DNA of 64,000 bases from Ehretia macrophylla (lineage: Eukaryota; Streptophyta; Magnoliopsida; Boraginales; Ehretiaceae). Below are positions 1 through 13,492 of the stretch, piece after piece (positions within the stretch are counted from its first letter, which is position 1; the number at the start of each line of letters is the position of its first letter). A program made the translations under genes and the position numbers. The notes beneath the pieces were generated by a model. That model saw only the letters and a program-made list of their open reading frames with translations. It was not told the DNA's origin and did not search any database. The DNA lies in the NCBI GenBank assembly GCA_037974665.1, contig CM075765.1, positions 58,690,247 to 58,754,246 of the forward strand, given 5' to 3'.

Positions 1-1429
1 AATCGGAGCACGAGCAACATCTACGGCTTGTCTTACAGAAGTTGCAAGAGCATCAGTTGTTTGCGAAGTTCAACAAATGCGAATTTTGGCTGCAACATAT
101 ATCTTTTCTCGGTCATATGATCACACAGAGTGGAATTTCTGTAGATCCCACTAAGATTGAAGTGGTGATGTCTTAGAAATGGGCAGAGAATGTTTCAGAG
201 GTTCGTAGCTTTCCTGGCTTGACGGGTTATTACTGTAGGTCTGTCAAGGACTTTTATAAGATTGCAGGGCCACTTTCTAAGTTAACTCAGAAACGGACTA
301 GCTTTGTTTGAGATGAGAAATGTGAGAGTGGATTTCAGGAGTTGAAAAAAAGATTGACTACTGCTCCAGTACTTGCTCTACCAGAAGGGACCGATAATAT
401 GGTTATCTACAGCGATGCATCCAAGGATCGCTTGGGTTGGGTACTTATGTAGAATGGCCGGGTTATCGCATATGCTTCTAGAAAATTGAAACCATATGAG
501 GTGAATTATCCGACTCATGATCTTGAGTTGGCAGCAGTTGTATTCGCACTAAAAAAGTGGCGTCATTATTTGTGGGGCACTAAGTTCTAGATTTTCACTG
601 ATCATAAGAGTCTGAAGTATTTGTTCTCACAGAAGGAGTTGAATATGCATCAACGGAGATGGATGGAACTTCTCGGAGATTATAATTGTTCTATTAGTTA
701 TCTGCCAGGGAAGGCAAATGTTGTGGCAGACACTCTTAGCCGTAAGGCGAGTATTTCTTGTTTGGTTGTCAAGAAGTGGGAGGTTCTTAAAGAATTCACT
801 TATTAGAGACCAGAGTTGACTCAGGTTGGGGTGATGTGTTCACATCTCTGTATTCAACCTTTATTGCTGTCTCAGATCAGAGAAGATCAGCAGCTTGATT
901 CAAAACTTCAGAAGATCAGGGATCAAATCACGGATGATCAGTCTGACTTTAAATTACATGAGGATGGTATTCTTCGGTTTCAGAACAGGGTTTGTATTCC
1001 CGATGAACCAGGTTTGAGGCGAGGTATTTTGGAGGAGGCTCATAATTCTAAGTACACCATTCATCCCGTTGAAAACAAGATGTATCGGGATTTGAAGCAA
1101 CATTATTGATGGAATAACATGAAAAGAGAGGTTGCTCAGTTTGTATCCAGATGTTTGACTTGTCAGCGAGTAAAGGCCAAACATCAACGACTTGCAGGGT
1201 TACTTCAGCCATTGGTAATACCACAGTGAAAATGGGAGCATATTACGATGGACTTTGTCTCTAGTTTTCCTAGAACACCAAGAGGTAACGACGCAGTTTG
1301 GGTTGTCGTAGATCGTTTGACAAAGTCAGCTCATTTCATTCCGATGAGGTTAGGGGATGAGGCTGCAAAGTTGGCAGATCTTTATTTGGATCAGATTGTT
1401 GGACTTCACGGGATTCCATCTAGTATTGT

Positions 1430-4236
1430 TGTAACACCCCGATCCCTCTCGAGACGGGAAGTTCTATTAATCAATCTAATCTCAACCCAATTCCAAACCC
1501 AGGAAATTTTTTTTTAGGGAAAACGGATAGAGTCTCCCCAGTTTCTAGGCAAAAATGCAAACCTGCGACAGCATATAAGTGGACCAGTACCTTGTCCAAC
1601 CATTCACAATTCCTCAAGGCCATCCAAGCCTCGGTTCTCAACAATTAAACACAACAAGTATATATATACATTTCCAAGTACCCAGGCTATTCTAACTCTT
1701 TCCTTTAGACATTACAAACATGCATTGAATCTAGATCTTATTAATCTATACATAAAACTTAAAAGACTTTTCTTTACACATTGATTTTATACATCTCATG
1801 AAAGTAAAATCTTTATATCTTTGACAACTCATGCCACATAGCACGCAAGGCAACTCTTCAAGCATGATCTACCACATAACCACGAACTTTCCAGCTAACA
1901 TGGTATTTCCTAAAATGTGGTAGCGAGGAGTGAGTATACACAACACGTATACTCAGTAAAGGCGAAACAGATATCGAGGTGGAGAGAAAGAAGATCGTGC
2001 AATGCAAATAAGATAGTTAAACCATATATCCAATAAGAACAACAATCAATATAAACAACAACACAATAAACAATTAAAGAAAGCATTAACGCAACCCATC
2101 AAAGCTATACCACACTTTGAAGGCTATGGTTCACTCATACGAGCAATGTACCATTTCACAAGAAATACATCAATCTCGAGCTTGATGTTGACAACGATGA
2201 CAATAAGCGCACAACCACCTTATAACTTCCACAGGGTGTACTTCGGATATACCCCGACACATCTACGACCCAAATCTCCCGGGGCAGCACCCCTAGCAAG
2301 AATGGGAATAGGACACAGAGCTAGAACAACCCAACCCTGGCAGCCCGAGACTGCCCAGAGAGGCCCATCACTCACTTGCCTGACACTATGCAATGCAATA
2401 CGAGATATAAGCAATAAACGAGCGATAGCACAAAAGTGCAGATAAGTGGCGATATACGAGATATCAAGCATTTACAATCAATATTAGCATTCAATTAACT
2501 TTTCAAGCATTATTATCTTTAATATCAACAATAACATCAATTAAACACGTAATAGCAGTTCAAACACGAAAACGACAAATATCACTATTCAATCTCTAAC
2601 TTCCAAAGGCCATTACAAGCAAACGAGCTACCGGATTACGAAACTGATTTCACTACCTTCACTTAGGCACTACAAGGCACGTTTCTATGTCACGAAATCT
2701 CACTTTCCCAACCGAAGCCCGAAAGTCTACCTATTGCATTTGAACTACAACTATGCTAATCGGTCGCTCAATCAACACCACAATAGCGTCAGAAGTGCTT
2801 CCATGCCCTCAATAGCAAAACCCCCAACTCAATTCGAGCACAGTCAACTCTTGGTCAAACGGCCCCTTTTCGTTTATTTGTCTAATTTCCAATTTAAGCA
2901 AAGGTCGGTCCGTTTTTATTGTACATTTTATCGTTCTAGCATTAATGGCACCTAACCAAACCAAGAAAACGCAATTCGGATCAAAAATCCAAAAATCTAG
3001 GGTTTTACTATTCAAAAATACTATTCATTATTTTTCTCCAATTTCAGTTTGCGTTTCTAGCTGTAAAAATTACTAAATAACTAACAAGCAATGCTCTACG
3101 AACCCTAAGGAAGTTATTTCAAGCAATAACAAGCATTATAACGCAATAAATATCAAATCTAAAAATTTGAAACAAAACTTAAATTCAAATAAAAATGCAC
3201 AAAAATGTGAAAACCCTCATAGAGATTGAAGGAGAGGACTCGCAAGAACCCTATCCTCGATTCTCTGTCAATTCTATGGAAGATTGGAGAATAAAAATGG
3301 AAAACAAATTTTTTTTTTCTTTTCCCTTGAACCTTCGGCCATCGGAGGGACTTGGGGAGAATTTAGGGAATTTTTTTTATGTCAATTTTTCCTTTGTTTT
3401 GCTTATTTAAAAGATTATTAAGGCTCAAGGGCATTTGGTAAAAAGGCAAGGTCAAATTCATGTTAAAAAATAGTCAAACAAGCTTATTTAATTAGCATTT
3501 AGTCTAATTCAAGTTAAAACAATGTAATTTTAATGAAAACCAACTAAAACTAGCTAAATTAAACTAAAAACACTATTTACGAAATCCGAGAAATATTCCT
3601 CTAACTCTCATTTTTTATGCGCTTCAATCAAACGATCAATAAACGATCACTACTAGAATGATAAACAATTTCTTAAAAATATAATTTTTGAAAAGTAATT
3701 TAGTTTAAAATTCACTCCGACTCAGAGTTACTTTTATCATTTAATTAAAAATCGAGTAATTAAATGCAAGAAAATAGAACCGATTATTAAAATAATCAAT
3801 ATTCATTTAAAAATAAATATTTTAGCTATTTCTAGAATATTTTAAAGAATTAAGAAATTAATACTAAGATACGAATGAACAAGTTAATATAAACACGTAA
3901 TCATATGCAATTAAATGCTAACATTTAAGATGACACTTAATTAAATACAAGAAAATAATTATTTAAAATATTTGAATATTTTTAAAAGAAATATCAAAAT
4001 AATACTTTAAATAATAGGTTAAGTAAAATAATCGATTAGTTAAATACAAGGAAATGAAACCTAGTATCAAATATAATAACATAGTTAATACTTATTTAAA
4101 ATAATTAATCCAAGTATTAGTTGAATACTTCTAAAAGAAACATGAAAATAGTGTGTAATGGATGATTTAACTAATTAAACACTTAATTAAATGCAGTCAT
4201 ATGCTATTCAATGCATGCCGGGTTCGGGGTATCACA
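1430..4236 (-). mobile_element. S1: solo LTR of the B/D family inside element A
   Basis: On the + strand it begins TGTAACACCCCGATCC and ends GGGGTATCACA, the reverse of a TG...CA LTR in minus orientation. It is 2807 bases long with no internal region. The flanks are ATTGT (1425-1429) and TTTGT (4237-4241), a near-perfect 5-base target duplication, and the integrase reading resumes just after it. It contains the family landmarks: the GC-rich block (about 2217-2400), the hairpin (1931-1955) and W-box-like GTCAA sites. A solo LTR usually arises by recombination between the two LTRs of a full copy. Confidence 0.88.
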
Positions 4237-5140
4237 TTTGTCTCAAATCAAGATCCTCAGTTTACTTCTCGTTTGTGGAAGAAACTTCAGAAAACTTTGG
4301 GTACTCAGTTAAACTTTAGCACAACGTATTATCCACAGACCGACGGTCAGTCTGAGAGGACTATTCTGATTCTGGAATATATGCTCAGGGCTTGTGTTCT
4401 GGACTTCGGGAAGAACTGGGAGAAACATCTACCACTTGCCGAGTTTGCCTATAACAATAGTTATCAAGCTACTATTGGGATAGCGCCTTTTGCAACTCTC
4501 TACGCCCGTAAGTGTCGTTCGCATTTGTATTGGGATGAAGTAGTAGAGATGAAGACTATTGATCCGACTATTATGCTAAAGCTTCTAGAGAAGATTGAGA
4601 ATGTTCAGTTGATCAGGCAGAGAATGCTTACAGCGTAGAGCAGATACACGAATTATGCTGATAAGCGTCGTCGGGATTTGGAGTTTGTAGTCGGGGATCG
4701 GGTTTTCTTGAAATTATCTTCTCGAAAGGGGTTTGCTCGTTATGGTAAAGGTGGTAAGCTGAGTCCGAGGTTTGCAGGGCCATTTGAGATTACTGGTAGG
4801 GTTGGTAAGTTAGCATATCGGTTGGCTTTACCGGAGAACTTCTTTAATGTCCACGATGTCTTTCATGTGTCTAATTTGTGAAGTATAATCTGGATCCTTC
4901 TCATATTCTCGAGCCAGAACCGTTACAGCTTTGTGAGAATCTGACTTATGATGAGAGGCCGATTCGCATTCTTGATCAGATGGAATGGGAACTGAGATCG
5001 AAGAAGATTCCGATGGTCAAAGTATTGTGGAAGCATCACGGGATTGAGGAGGCTACTTGGGAGAGGCGAGATCAGATACAGCAGCAATACCCAGATCTTT
5101 TCCATACAGCAAGTAAGAATTTCGGGGATAAAATTTCTTT

Positions 5141-5153
5141 AAAAGGGGGAGAA
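5141..5153 (+). other. Polypurine tract of element A
   Basis: A purine run (aaaagggggagaa) sits directly before the TGTGAGACCCC start of the 3' LTR. It is the expected primer site for plus-strand DNA synthesis. Confidence 0.8.
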
Positions 5154-7074
5154 TGTGAGACCCCATATTTTGTCTGTACCTCGATTTGCGTATTTTGCCT
5201 CTATTTGTTTGATTTGGACTGTTTATGTGTTATATGAATTAGAATGTGCTAAAAATGTGATTTATACTCCTAATACATGCTATGTGTGCATTCATAAAAT
5301 TTTTATCAAAATCAGCATCAGAAATTTTATCGCCGATTTTAGTGAATAGTATTTTTAACACCTGTCCGCTAAAATTTTTACATGGATGTTTTAAACGGTT
5401 TAAAACCTAGTCCTCGGGTATTAATAGACCCATTTTTGATTAAAACGGATTTTGAATCGATTTTGAAATTTTAACGGTTTTTACACTTTCTTTTGCGAAA
5501 AATGAGTTTTAAACCAAGTTGGGCAAAAATGTTTGCATGTAAAACTCTTTGTCACCTAAAATAAATTATCTAGAATTAGTCTAAGTGTCAATTTAATGTT
5601 TGAGCAAGAAATAGTCAAGAAACTAAATTAAAAGACAAGAAAACACTAAAAATAAACTAAGGAAACTAACTTTGACCATTTTAACTTAGTTGACCTTGAG
5701 TATATTAGCATCAACACACATTAGAAATCTCACAAAACACACTCACACATACACACAAGGCCGAGAGCACCATAGGAGAAAAGGGAATGTTTTTCTTCAA
5801 GTTTTCATTAAAAGTTGCAATTCAAGGCCAAACTTCGTCATCCAAGGCTTGATTCCACTTGTTGGGCATTCATTGAGCATCTTTCTAGCTTCATAACACA
5901 TCAAAGGTGAGAGAAAAATTCTAGATCTCAAAATATCATTTTTATGTTTTTGCATATAATTGAATTTTGAACTGTTAGAGTGTTGAATTGATGTTATATT
6001 ATTGTTCAGTGCATGCTAAGGATCGTTTATATGTGTTTATATAAGTTTTGAACCGTTGTAGCTTGAATTTTATTTTTCGGGTATTAAAAGTTGAATTGTT
6101 GGCTATTTATTGAATATCTGGATTTGTGGTGGTCGAAATCGATTGCTGTTAGCTTGTAAAAGTTTGTTAAATACGTGGTAGTAATGTTGTATTGCCAAAA
6201 TTTTGATTGTGATGTCGGTGTGAAAGTCCAAAAATTTTAGCCTTGATGCATTAGGGCTTTAGGGTAGTTGGGCTTGATGTGGATGGTTTATGGTTGGTTT
6301 CCGAAGGGGTGAATGTTGTTGATTGAGTGGGTGAGTGCTAGAAACTAGTTTGGAGGTTATCGGGCTAGTAGAATCTAAGTTATGACTTTTAGAAGTTTGT
6401 GTTGTCTTTCTTTAAAATGTTGAATTATGCCTTTGGATGTTTGGGTGGTGTTTGACTGATTAAATGGTGAGTTGTTGATGGCTAGATTAGGGTTTGGTTG
6501 TGTGTTTAATGCATGTTAAGTTGGGTGACCTAGTTTGTCATAAAACTTAGTTGTTTGTTGTTTAATTGATTAATTGTTGTTATGTTGTTGAATTGATGAT
6601 TATTGATTGATTATTGTTGAACAGGGAGATAGGCAACCTACTTTGTTGTCCTCCTGTGATAATTGATTATTGATGAACCGGGAGATAGTCAATGTGAAAG
6701 GTTGTCCTCTTGAGATTTGAATGATTATTATTATTGTAAAGTCTTGGTATATGTGTGCTACCTCTCGAGTAGCGTCGGGCTGTCGGGTTGAAACTGGCAT
6801 GACTATCATAGGCTACCCCCAGCTCGTATGACGGAGGTGTCATGAAGGGAGGGGCTAGAGATGTACCTCGGGTGCGTGATTAATGGGGAGTTACAAGAAG
6901 AACAGTTGAGATCATGATGGCGTTTGGAGCTACACCAACTAGAGTATCCTTTATTGATTGGTCATTATAGTTAATGTGCTTATATTGTTATTGATGATTA
7001 TTGTGTGTTTACTGCTCAAAGGATGATTTCCAAGAAGTATAGTAAATACTATTAGAGATCTATCGAATCCTCAC

Positions 7075-7097
7075 TAGGCTTGTTTTATATAAGCTTA
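7075..7097 (+). promoter_or_regulatory. LTR hairpin, element A copy
   Basis: Arms TAGGCTT (7075-7081) and AAGCTTA (7091-7097) pair with one G-U wobble around a 9-base loop. The hairpin lies 24 bases before an acceptor-like ATAG and matches in position the hairpins of the other LTRs. It is less regular than the E copy. Confidence 0.5.
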
Positions 7098-7123
7098 CTC
7101 TCAATTATTGCATGCATATAGGT

Positions 7124-7213
7124 GTTACCGATCCAGATTACGGGTACGTGCCTCCAAAAGAGGATTATGTGCCATATGTGGACGAGTCCTACATGCCAGA
7201 GTCTTGTCCATGA
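7124..7213 (+). other. Short acidic open frame in the element A LTR
   Basis: The frame is open from the acceptor-like AG at 7121 to a TGA at 7211. It reads DPDYGYVPPKEDYVPYVDES and ends in PESCP. The E copy has the same frame, nine bases longer, with the ends DYGYVPP and PES.P conserved. No start codon is evident, so translation is not shown. Confidence 0.4.
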
Positions 7214-7377
7214 TATCTGATGATGTACTTTTGTTATCTTGTATATTAAAACTAGTTGGTTTGTATTTATTTAGAAGTTTATGATATATAAGATGTTGTA
7301 GAGATAATGGATTAAAAGTTGCTAGTTTAGTGGTCTTGTTTTGGAATATGATTAGGCTACTAGATTGGTTATAATAG

Positions 7378-8322
7378 ATTGCAATTAAATTTGGATGTTG
7401 AATAGTATTTTGTGAATAGTAAACCCTTGGAATGATGAAGTTGTTCCATTATGCTGTCCGTTGATGTAGAATTGTGCTAGGTGTGCTAGAATGCCTAAAT
7501 GCATGGTTTGTTTGGGTTGCGTAATGGAAAAAACGGGAATTAAGCCTTGGTGAAAGTCGGGGTCATTTAGGTCGAGTTTGGTATTTTCTCATTTTGCGTG
7601 TTGGCATTGTTTCGGGAGGCCATGGAAGCACTTTTGGTGCGATTATGGCGTTGGTTTGGTGTTTGATTGGTATAGTTGTAGTTCAAACGAGCAAAGGGGG
7701 AAAACTGGACTTTGCGTGAATTCTAGTGTTAAGTAGGGTTTCGAGGTCTTTAGATGTGCCTTATAGTGACATAGGAGGATTGGCGAAGTCGGTTTCCAGA
7801 ACTCGTGGCTCGTTTGGAAATGGTAGCATTTTGATAGTTGGGGCCGATTTGTGTTTTTGCTTGTTTTCTTGACTCTATGCCTATAGAATGCTCAGGGTTG
7901 CTTGAAATACTTGTTTGAATTGATTTGGATTGAAATGCTTATCAATTGTTGCTATTGCGTGCGAGAGTAACCTACTTTGTTAGTCTCCCACGTGTGGCTT
8001 TATCGCCTTGTATCGAGTCTTGCATTGCATAGTGTCTCGCACGTGAGTGATAGGCCTCTCTGGGTAGCCTCGGGTTGCCAATGTTGGTTGCTCTAGCTCC
8101 GCTGCTATTCCCTTTCTCGTTTGGGTTGCCTCCCAGGGAGATTTGGGTCATAGGTTGATGGATACTTCCGGGGTATTCCAAACTGGTGTTATAAGGTGGT
8201 TTGGGTCGGCGCGTCGTCATCGAATTCTTGAATGAAAGTTGCTTGTGAAAAGAATACCGTATCCTTTGAATGAATGTTTATAGTCTTTAATGCTTGCCTT
8301 GTTATAATATTGACTTGCATGA
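7378..8322 (+). repeat. Element 2 5' LTR fragment
   Basis: It is collinear with 13911-14850 of the 3' LTR, from GATTGCAATTAAATTTGG through the GC-rich block (about 8008-8215). It then departs into sequence resembling the region after the primer site of element F (a shared GAGCCGGG...CTCGGTCTGTGGG signature). The two LTRs show clear divergence, so the element is not recent. Confidence 0.8.
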
Positions 8323-8597
8323 GCCGGGATATAATTCTCGGTCTGTGGGGTAAAGGTCTAAAATGCTAAAGTGTTTATGTATGATTGCTAAGTGAAAAGA
8401 AAATGTTATAGCATGACTTTGTGAACTTGAAATGTTTATGTGTTTAAGTGAAATAGTTTGGCAAGTTAAACTTGTCTTATGTGAATTGTGTGATAGAATA
8501 TTGGATTGTTATTGACTTGAGTATTAGCTAATCTTATGTGCTATATTTCTGTCTATAATCTGCTTTTAAATGTTGCCAGCCATTGTGAATTGCAACT
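8323..8597 (+). other. Untranslated leader of element 2
   Basis: This AT-rich stretch lies between the broken 5' LTR and the gag start. Its first 40 bases resemble the post-primer-site leader of F. I see no gene or other signal in it. Confidence 0.6.
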
Positions 8598-11500
8598 ATG
8601 CCGCCACGTCGTGGTACCCAAGGTATAGGATCAGATGAAGAGGCAGCAGAACAGGGTCAGCAGCCATTGCCTGAGCAGTTTATGGCTACTATGACTACTG
8701 CAGTAGACCGGATTACACAGGTGCTGCATGAGCAGAGGCAGGACATGAATAATCCCCAGGGAAATCAAGCTAATCCTGGTGGACAGGGGTATAGAGTTGA
8801 GAATAATCAGCTAGAGAAATTTCTGAAGCACGAGCCGGGAAAGTTCTTCGGAGAGCCGGATGATGAGGCAGCCGAGAGATGGATTAATCGTGTTGAGAAA
8901 ATTTTTACCGCTTTGAGGTACACTGATGAGGCAAGAATAGATTATGCGTCATTCTTATTTGAGGGTGATGCAGAGCAGTGGTGGAATACTGTCAGGAGGA
9001 GGTGGGATTATAAGGATGGACCAAATTTATGGGATGATTTTGCGAGTGAGTTTCGGGATAAGTATATTCCTGAGATGGCTATGGAAAGGAAGGAGGATGA
9101 GTTTGTGGCCCTGAAGCAGGGAAACATGACTGTTGCACAGTACGAGGCTAGGTTTGTTAGCCTGTCGAGGTATATGCCCGAGTTGGTACGGCCGGCTAGG
9201 AGGATGATTCATAGGTTTGTCCGTGGGCTGAGAATGGACATACAGTTGCATTTGACTGGGCAGACCTACACTACTTTTCCCGAGGCATTTCAGGCAGCCT
9301 CGAAGTTTGAGAAATGGAAGGCTGAGATGATAGCTGAGAGCAGTCAGCCGAGTAAGAAGCAGTATTTGGGCCAGAGCAGCCAGAGTCAGCCGAGGCAGTA
9401 TCAGTCTTCTGCACAGGTTCCTCAGCAACGTCCGTATTAGCCGCAGCAGCAGATTCAGGCTAGGCCAACTGTGACTAGACCCCAGCAGGGAGGTGCAGTT
9501 CCTACCCCTACCAGAGCCCCAGCACCTACGGGAAACACTGCAGTTAGGCAAAATCAGCAGTGTAACTATTGTAATCGATCGGGGCATATTAAGGCTAATT
9601 GCTAGAGCAAGAGTGGTAAATGCACAGGTTGTGGGAGTGATGACCATAGGGTGAGAGATTGCCCTAAGTATAACAATGTTCAGGGCCGTGGTAGAGGCCA
9701 AGGTGTTCAAAATAGGGCTGCAGGTGCACGTCCAGCACAGAGGGTTCAGGCTAAGGTCTTTGCACTAGATGCAGAGGAGCTACCCGATACTACGACTATA
9801 GTGGAAGGTACCTTTCTTCTCAATACACAGCCAGTTAAAGTTTTGATTGATCCCGGAGCTACACATTCGTTTATAACTCCTGCATGTGCACGATCTGTGA
9901 ATGTTTGCATTGATAAATTGCCGCATGAAGTTGAAGTTAGTACGCCTTTGGGTGCAAAATTTGTTACTGAGTCTATTTGCAAATCTTGTGATATATGTAT
10001 TGAGAACCGTAAATTTCCTGCTTATTTAATTATATTTCCATTCCGTGACTTTGAAATCATTTTGGGAATTGACTGGTTGGGAAAATATTATGCTCAGTTG
10101 GATTGTAGAACAAAGGTCGTTTATCTTCAGGTTCCTGACCTACCGGTACTAGAGATTGTTGGGAACTGCAGGGCTGCCCGAATTTCACTTTTATCAGCGA
10201 TCAAGACTTCTAAGTTGTTGAATAGGGGTTGTGAAGCTTACTTAGCTTATTTGATCAATCAACCTACTGATAAGTTGAGTTTGAATGAGGTTCCGATTGT
10301 CAGAGACTTCCCTGGTATATTTCCCGAGGAATTACCGGGTTTACCACCGGATAAGGAGATTGAGTTCGTGATTGATCTTGTGCCAAGCACTGTGCCAATT
10401 TCTAGGAGTCCTTATAGAATGGCATAGGCTGAACTTTAGGAGTTAAAAATTCAGCTTCAGAACTTGCTTGAGAAAGGGTTTATACAACCTAGTTCTTCGC
10501 CGTGGGGTGCGCCTGTGTTGTTTGTGAGAAAGAAAGACGGCACGCTACGGTTATGTATCGATTACAGGGGACTTAATAAAGTCACGATTAAGAACAAATA
10601 CCCCTTGCCGTTGATTGAGGAATTGTTTGACCAGTTGCAGGGTGCGAGTGTTTACTCTAAATTTGATTTGAGGCAGGGTTACTATCAATTTAGAATTCGG
10701 AGTGACGATATACCAAAGACGGCATTCAGGACTAGATATGGCCACTATGAATTTGTTGTTTTGCCGTTTGGTTTGACGAATGCACTAGCCGCATTCATGG
10801 ACTTAATGCAGAGGGTTTTTCAACCTTACCTTGATCAGTTTGTCGTGATCTTTATTGACGACATTTTAGTGTATTGAAAGAACGAGGCTGAACATGAGCA
10901 ACACTTGAGGATTGTGCTACAGACTTTGCAAGAAAACAAGCTTTTTGCTAAATTTAGCAAGTGCGAGTTCTGGTTGAATCAGATATATTTTCTAGGTCAT
11001 ATCATTTCAGATCAAGGAATTTCAGTGGACCCAGCTAAGATTGAAGTTGTTTCATCTTGGAAGAGATTTGAGATAGTGTCAGAGATTCGGAGTTTTCTTG
11101 GATTGGCAGGCTACTACAGGAGGTTTGTTAAAGACTTTTCCAAAATTTATGGACCTTTGAGCCAGTTGACTCGGAAGAAAGTTGCTTACAACTGGGATGC
11201 CAAATGTGAATCCAGTTTCCAAGAATTGAAGAAGAGACTAACTACAGCTCCTATACTAGCTTTACCTGAGGGAACAGAGAACTTCGTTGTCTACAGTGAT
11301 GCATCTAAGGAAGGATTGGGCTGTGTTTTAATGTAGAATGGTAAGGTGATTGCTTATGCTTCCAGGAAATTGAAACCTTATGAAGTCAATTACCCTACAC
11401 ATGATCTGGAGTTAGCTGCAGTTGTGTTTGCTTTGAAGAAGTGGCATCACTACTTGTGGGGTTGCAGATTTGAAATATTTACTGACCACAAGAGTCTCAA

Positions 11501-13200
11501 GTCTTTGTTTTCACAGAAGGATTTGAATATGAGGCAGCGAAGATGGCTAGAGCTATTGGGTGGTTATAACTGTTCTATTAACTACGTGCCAGGTAAGGCA
11601 AATGTTGTTGCTGATGCTTTGAGCCGGAAGGCTACTGTTTCAAGCTTAATTATCAAGGATTGGGAGACTTTGGAAGAAATTTTTTCATGGAAGCCAGAAG
11701 CTACTGAGCTAGGGATTTGATTTGCTAGTTTGCAGATTCAGTCAGGGTTGCTAGCACAGATCAAAGAGGCTCAGAAGACTGATCCTCACCTCTTGAAGAT
11801 CCAAGAAAAAGCTAAAGGGGGAGAGTCGGAGTTTAAATTACATGCAGATGGTATCTTCAGGTTCAGGGACAGAGTATGTGTTCCTGGTGATCTGACTTTG
11901 AAGAATGAGATTCTGTGCGAGGCACATAATTCGAGCTATACGATTCACCCGGGTAGTACTAAAATGTATGGAGATTTGAAACAACACTTTTGGTGGGAGA
12001 ATATGAAGAGGGAGATTGGTGGGTATATATCCAGATGTTTGACTTGTCAGAGGGTTAAAGTTGATCATCAGAGGCCAGCCAGACTTCTCCAGCCGTTGTC
12101 GATTCCGCAATGGAAGTGGGTACATATAACAATGGACCTTGTGACCGATCTTCCTAGATCTCCGAGAGGATGTGATTCTGTTTGGGTTGTTGTGGACCAC
12201 TTGACTAAAGTTACACATTTTATTCCCGTGAACAAACAGGATAGCCTTGATAAGCTAGCTGAGCTTTATGTTGCTAATATTGTGAGATTGCATGGTGTGC
12301 CACAAAGTATAGTGTCAGATAGGGATCCCAGATTCAGATCTCGTTTTTGGCAGAAGTTGCAAGAGGCCATGGGAACTAAGTTGAGCTTCAGTACTGCATA
12401 TCATCCACAAACTGATGGCCAGTCTGAGAGAACAATCAGGATCTTGGAAGACATGCTTCGGGCATGTGTGCTTGACTTTGGGAAGAATTGGGAGAAGTTT
12501 TTGCCTTTAGCGGAGTTCGCCTACAACAATAGTTATCAATCTACTATAGGTATGGCTCCTTACAAGGTGTTGTACGGTCATAAATGCAGATCCCCATTGT
12601 ATTGGGAAGAGGTTGGAGAAATGAGAACAGTTGATCCGACTGTGTTACCTGAGATAATTAAGATAGTAGATAATGTTCACCTTATTTGCCAATGTATGCT
12701 TACAGCTCAGAGTCGTCAGAAGAGTTATGTGGATAAGCACCGTCAGGATCTTGAGTTTGCTTTGGGAGATTGGGTGTTTCTTAAGATTTCTCCTCAAAAG
12801 GGATTGATTCGGCACGGTAATAGCGGGAAACTTAGTCCCAGGTATGTGGGTCCGTTTGAGATCACTGAAAAGGTAGGTCATTTGGCTTATCGGTTAGCTT
12901 TGCCTCCGAGCTTTTCGAGACTGCACGATGTGTTCCACGTGTCTATGTTGAAGAAATACCATCCAGACCCTTCATATGTACTTGAACCAGAGCCTTTGCA
13001 GATTGAAGAGAAGTTGTCCTATGAAGAGAAACCGATTCGAATTGTGGATCGAAAAGTTTAGGAGCTTCGCAGAAAGAGTATTCCGTTAGTAAAGGTTCTG
13101 TGGAATCATCATGGGTTTGAGGAAGCGACTTGGGAAAGAGAGGACCAAGTTCGGGATCAGTATCCGGTGTTGTTTGTTGACCAGGTAAAAATTGCGTGAG
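8598..13200 (+). pseudogene. Element 2 gag-pol remnant
   Basis: The start is ATG at 8598 (MPPRRGTQG), like the MGPRRR start of F. Parts in order are Gag (about 8810-9340, with FFGEPDDEAAERW), a Q/S/P-rich linker, two CX2CX4HX4C zinc knuckles (about 9560-9665), aspartic protease (about 9780-10120), RT (about 10430-11000, catalytic FIDD near 10850), RNase H (about 11285-11640, [10 protein letters not shown]), integrase (zinc-binding head about 11920-12070; core with D, D35E residues about 12130-12450) and a chromodomain (about 13040-13180). The product would be a self-processing polyprotein for packaging, reverse transcription and integration. It is a fossil with about six breaks. Confidence 0.87.
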
Positions 13201-13209
13201 CGCAATTGT

Positions 13210-13225
13210 TTTAAGGGGGAGAGGG
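13210..13225 (+). other. Polypurine tract of element 2
   Basis: The run tttaagggggagaggg sits immediately before the TGTAATACCC start of the 3' LTR. Confidence 0.8.
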
Positions 13226-13492
13226 TGTAATACCCGAGCCCGGAATGTGAAAAATCCTTGTTTATTATTTTGAAAATTATATTTCCTTAAATTCTTTGTG
13301 AATTAATTGTTACTTTCTCGTTGTCGCAACGTGCATTGCATTTCAGGAGAGATAGCTAGAGAACGGTTTCTAGTCCTCAGCAAACAGTGAAACTAGTATT
13401 TAGATGACTTAAATTTTATATTTTAATTGTTGCTAGCTGAAATTTATATTAGTTTTAGTTATTTTAGCTTAAAATGCATTGAAATAAGGCCT

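Larger units (their letters stand above)
1..5153 (+). pseudogene. Element A pol remnant (RT to chromodomain)
   Basis: Recognisable parts in order are the end of reverse transcriptase (about 1-180), RNase H (about 400-750, with the [10 protein letters not shown] stretch), the zinc-binding head of integrase (about 1035-1180), the integrase catalytic core (about 1245-1429, continuing from 4237 to about 4500) and a chromodomain (about 4960-5110, including [16 protein letters not shown]). The product would have been a polyprotein for reverse transcription and integration. It is a fossil with many breaks. The core is interrupted by solo LTR S1. The closest relative in the window is the pol of element E. 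Confidence 0.85.
1..7377 (+). mobile_element. Element A: right part of a broken Ty3/gypsy chromovirus
   Basis: The window opens inside the reverse transcriptase of this element and runs through RNase H, integrase and chromodomain, a polypurine tract and a 3' LTR. It is the same family as element E: pol is closely similar, both LTRs begin TGTGARACCCC, and the leader and GC-rich blocks of the LTRs correspond. It is heavily decayed, with many breaks, and is split by solo LTR S1. The last roughly 250 bases of its 3' LTR are missing, where it abuts element 2. The Tekay/Del assignment rests on the chromodomain and long LTRs. Confidence 0.85.
5154..7377 (+). repeat. Element A 3' LTR, right end lost
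   Basis: It starts TGTGAGACCCC and can be followed block by block against the 2419-base LTR of E. The shared blocks are a promoter-like part with two TTGACC sites (about 5672-5697), a leader with CA-rich repeats, a donor-like AAAGGTGAGAG (about 5903), a GC-rich block (about 6755-6900), the hairpin (7075-7097) and the acidic open frame (7124-7213). Similarity stops near 7377, where sequence of the element 2 LTR begins, so about the last 250 bases are absent. The exact junction is uncertain by some tens of bases. Confidence 0.8.
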
